From: CAYVBE01 sp964448935
GTDB lineage: Bacteria > Planctomycetota > Brocadiia > SM23-32
Assembly: GCA_964448935.1 (NCBI GenBank)
Contig: CAYVBE010000103.1
Span: 1-14,215, forward strand
Reading direction: 5' to 3'
DNA: 14,215 bases
Part shown: in pieces, positions 13,031-14,215 of the stretch
Layout of the letters: each line of letters begins with the position of its first letter
Position numbering within the stretch: position 1 is the first letter of the stretch
Notes under the pieces: generated by a model
The model's database searches: none
The model's input: the letters and a program-made list of their open reading frames with translations, nothing else
What the model was told of the DNA's origin: nothing
Position numbers and translations under genes: made by a program

Positions 13031-14215
13031 TCAGCGCAGGCGTAGAACCACCTCACTGCCACCGTCGCCCAGCGTTGCTGTTGCAGTGGTCTCCCGTCCC
13101 TCGGCCTCGGCGGTGATGCGGTAGTCTCCCTTGAAGCCGCGCACGGTGAAGCGGCCTTCGGCGTCCGTGCGGCCCGACTCTTCGGTCCACCACCTGTCGA
13201 ATACCAGGTCTCGATAGACCTTTCCGTGCGGGCGCAGCGTCCAGTCTTCGTTGTAGAGCATGGCGTCGGGGCGCCATGCCTTGCCGGCCCAGAAGTCCCA
13301 CTGCACCACCGACCGCACGTCCGGGTGGCTGAAGACCGCGGTCAGGAAGTCGCGCATGTAGTCCTCCTGCAATCGCAACTGCTTCGGCTCCTCGCGGTCC
13401 ACGCCGATGTCGAACTCCGTGACCTTCAACTCCAGGTCGTAGCCGGGGAAGTCCTCGTCAAGCGCCGCGAACTCGTCCAGCCGGCGCAGCAACTCCTCCG
13501 GCGGTGTGACCGACAGGGCGCCGAAGTGGCACATGAACCCCACTCCGTCCAGCGGCGCGCCGTTCTCCATCAGCCACTTCACGTAATCGCGATAGACGGT
13601 GTACTGTCCGCCGCCCAGGGTCATCACGCGGCCCTCGTTGACGAATAGCCGCGCACCGGGGTCCAGTTCGCGGTAGAGCCGCAGTTCCTCCAGCATGAAC
13701 TCCTTGCCCACATCGCGCCAGACCTCGTTGAAGCCGTACGGGTGGTTGATGGCGTCCCAGGAGGCGACGCGGCCGTTGACGCGCGGGTGCTCCAGCACCT
13801 CGTGCAACCACTCGCGGATGCCGGCGCGGACTTGCTCCGGGCTGTGTTTCTCGCGGTGGAAGGGCATCACGCCGAATCGGTGCCACAGGGGTGTGTGTCC
13901 GTGGATGGGCAGTCCGTGCCGCTCCGCCCAGTCCACCACCTTCAGAGTGTTGTCCTTGTCATGGTCGTTGGTCCAGCGGCCCCGCCAGGCGGGCCACTTG
14001 AAGGTGCCGATGGTGACGTGGTTGAAGTTGTCGAGGAAGTGCTCCACGAAGGGCTTGTAATCCGGATTGTCGGGCCGGCTGGTGATGGTCGTCTGCCCCG
14101 TGCAGCCCCACAGGAAGGCGTGGTCAGTCATCTCCACGCGGACGCGCGCCTCGGGCACCGGCCGGCCTTCGGCGTCCACCACCCGAACCCGCAGGCTGGC
14201 CTTCCGCACGCGCTT
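13031..14215 (-). CDS. GH10-like glycoside hydrolase, acid/base Glu replaced (5' partial)
   Basis: The frame runs off the right edge; residue numbers count from an in-frame GTG at 14209, which is probably internal. An N-terminal beta module (ASLRVRVVDAEGRPVPEARVRVEMTDHAFLWGC) is followed by a GH10 (beta/alpha)8 barrel: PIHGHTPLWHRFG (101-113), WDAINHPYGFNEVWRDVG (151-168), RLFVNEG (187-193), VGFMCHFG (223-230), LKVTEFDIG (261-269) and VVQWDFWAG (301-309). E265 is the expected nucleophile. The acid/base position, WD-x-x-NE in xylanases, reads N155-H156 (codon CAC at 13744-13742). Residues 344-392 (GRTDAEGRFTVRGFKGDYRI) form a carboxypeptidase-regulatory-like Ig module. Known GH10 members hydrolyse xylan; with this substitution the activity may be altered or lost. 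A secretion signal, if present, lies outside the window. Confidence 0.85.
   Translation of the reverse strand, partial: KRVRKASLRVRVVDAEGRPVPEARVRVEMTDHAFLWGCTGQTTITSRPDNPDYKPFVEHFLDNFNHVTIGTFKWPAWRGRWTNDHDKDNTLKVVDWAERHGLPIHGHTPLWHRFGVMPFHREKHSPEQVRAGIREWLHEVLEHPRVNGRVASWDAINHPYGFNEVWRDVGKEFMLEELRLYRELDPGARLFVNEGRVMTLGGGQYTVYRDYVKWLMENGAPLDGVGFMCHFGALSVTPPEELLRRLDEFAALDEDFPGYDLELKVTEFDIGVDREEPKQLRLQEDYMRDFLTAVFSHPDVRSVVQWDFWAGKAWRPDAMLYNEDWTLRPHGKVYRDLVFDRWWTEESGRTDAEGRFTVRGFKGDYRITAEAEGRETTATATLGDGGSEVVLRLR

Overview
This is a high-GC bacterial chromosomal window with about 13 genes. The organism is diderm: it carries an OmpA-type peptidoglycan-binding lipoprotein, a second lipoprotein and MurD. 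Shine-Dalgarno (SD) sites and sigma70-like promoters are easy to read, several with 17-nt spacers. A sulfatase-superfamily hydrolase, a remnant of a formylglycine-generating-enzyme (SUMF1) domain, a GH10 glycosidase and an HNH-repeat protein together suggest an uncultured polysaccharide degrader. A PVC/Planctomycetes-like or Hydrogenedentes-like lineage fits, but this is a guess from gene content; no rRNA or other taxonomic marker gene settles it.

Layout. (1) Bases 1-2700 are accessory-looking and by eye less GC-rich than the rest. They hold a class I methyltransferase and a GNAT acetyltransferase, each followed 18-19 nt after its stop by a copy of the same 63-bp hairpin-bearing repeat, and then a DUF6584-like membrane-anchored protein on the minus strand. 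(2) Bases 2830-3915 hold an MBL-fold hydrolase on the minus strand, bracketed by two direct copies of an ATTGC...GCAAT-type palindromic repeat. (3) Bases 4077-6610 hold an EamA-type transporter and a sulfatase-superfamily hydrolase. Each has its own promoter and a downstream terminator candidate. The hydrolase has Thr where sulfatases carry Cys or Ser. (4) Bases 6690-9975 are an envelope operon: OmpA-like lipoprotein, DUF4410-like lipoprotein and murD, with 36-nt and 19-nt gaps. (5) Bases 9999-10347 are a monocistronic rpsU unit (bS21) with its own promoter, a leader hairpin covering an SD-like sequence, and a strong terminator. (6) Bases 10428-11326 encode a four-fold tandem HNH_repeat protein with no nuclease domain, convergent with an MgtC/SapB membrane protein. 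(7) Bases 12256-13003 hold a split-barrel flavin-type protein followed in frame by a SUMF1-domain remnant. (8) A GH10-like glycosidase runs off the right edge on the minus strand; its expected acid/base Glu reads His.

The most coherent functional unit is the envelope operon, which couples a cell-wall precursor ligase to a peptidoglycan-tethering lipoprotein. The most unexplained items are the 63-bp post-gene repeat with a conserved stem and a variable loop, the rpsU leader hairpin, the stand-alone HNH-repeat array, and two enzymes with altered catalytic residues. No tRNA, rRNA, CRISPR array or intact transposase was seen.
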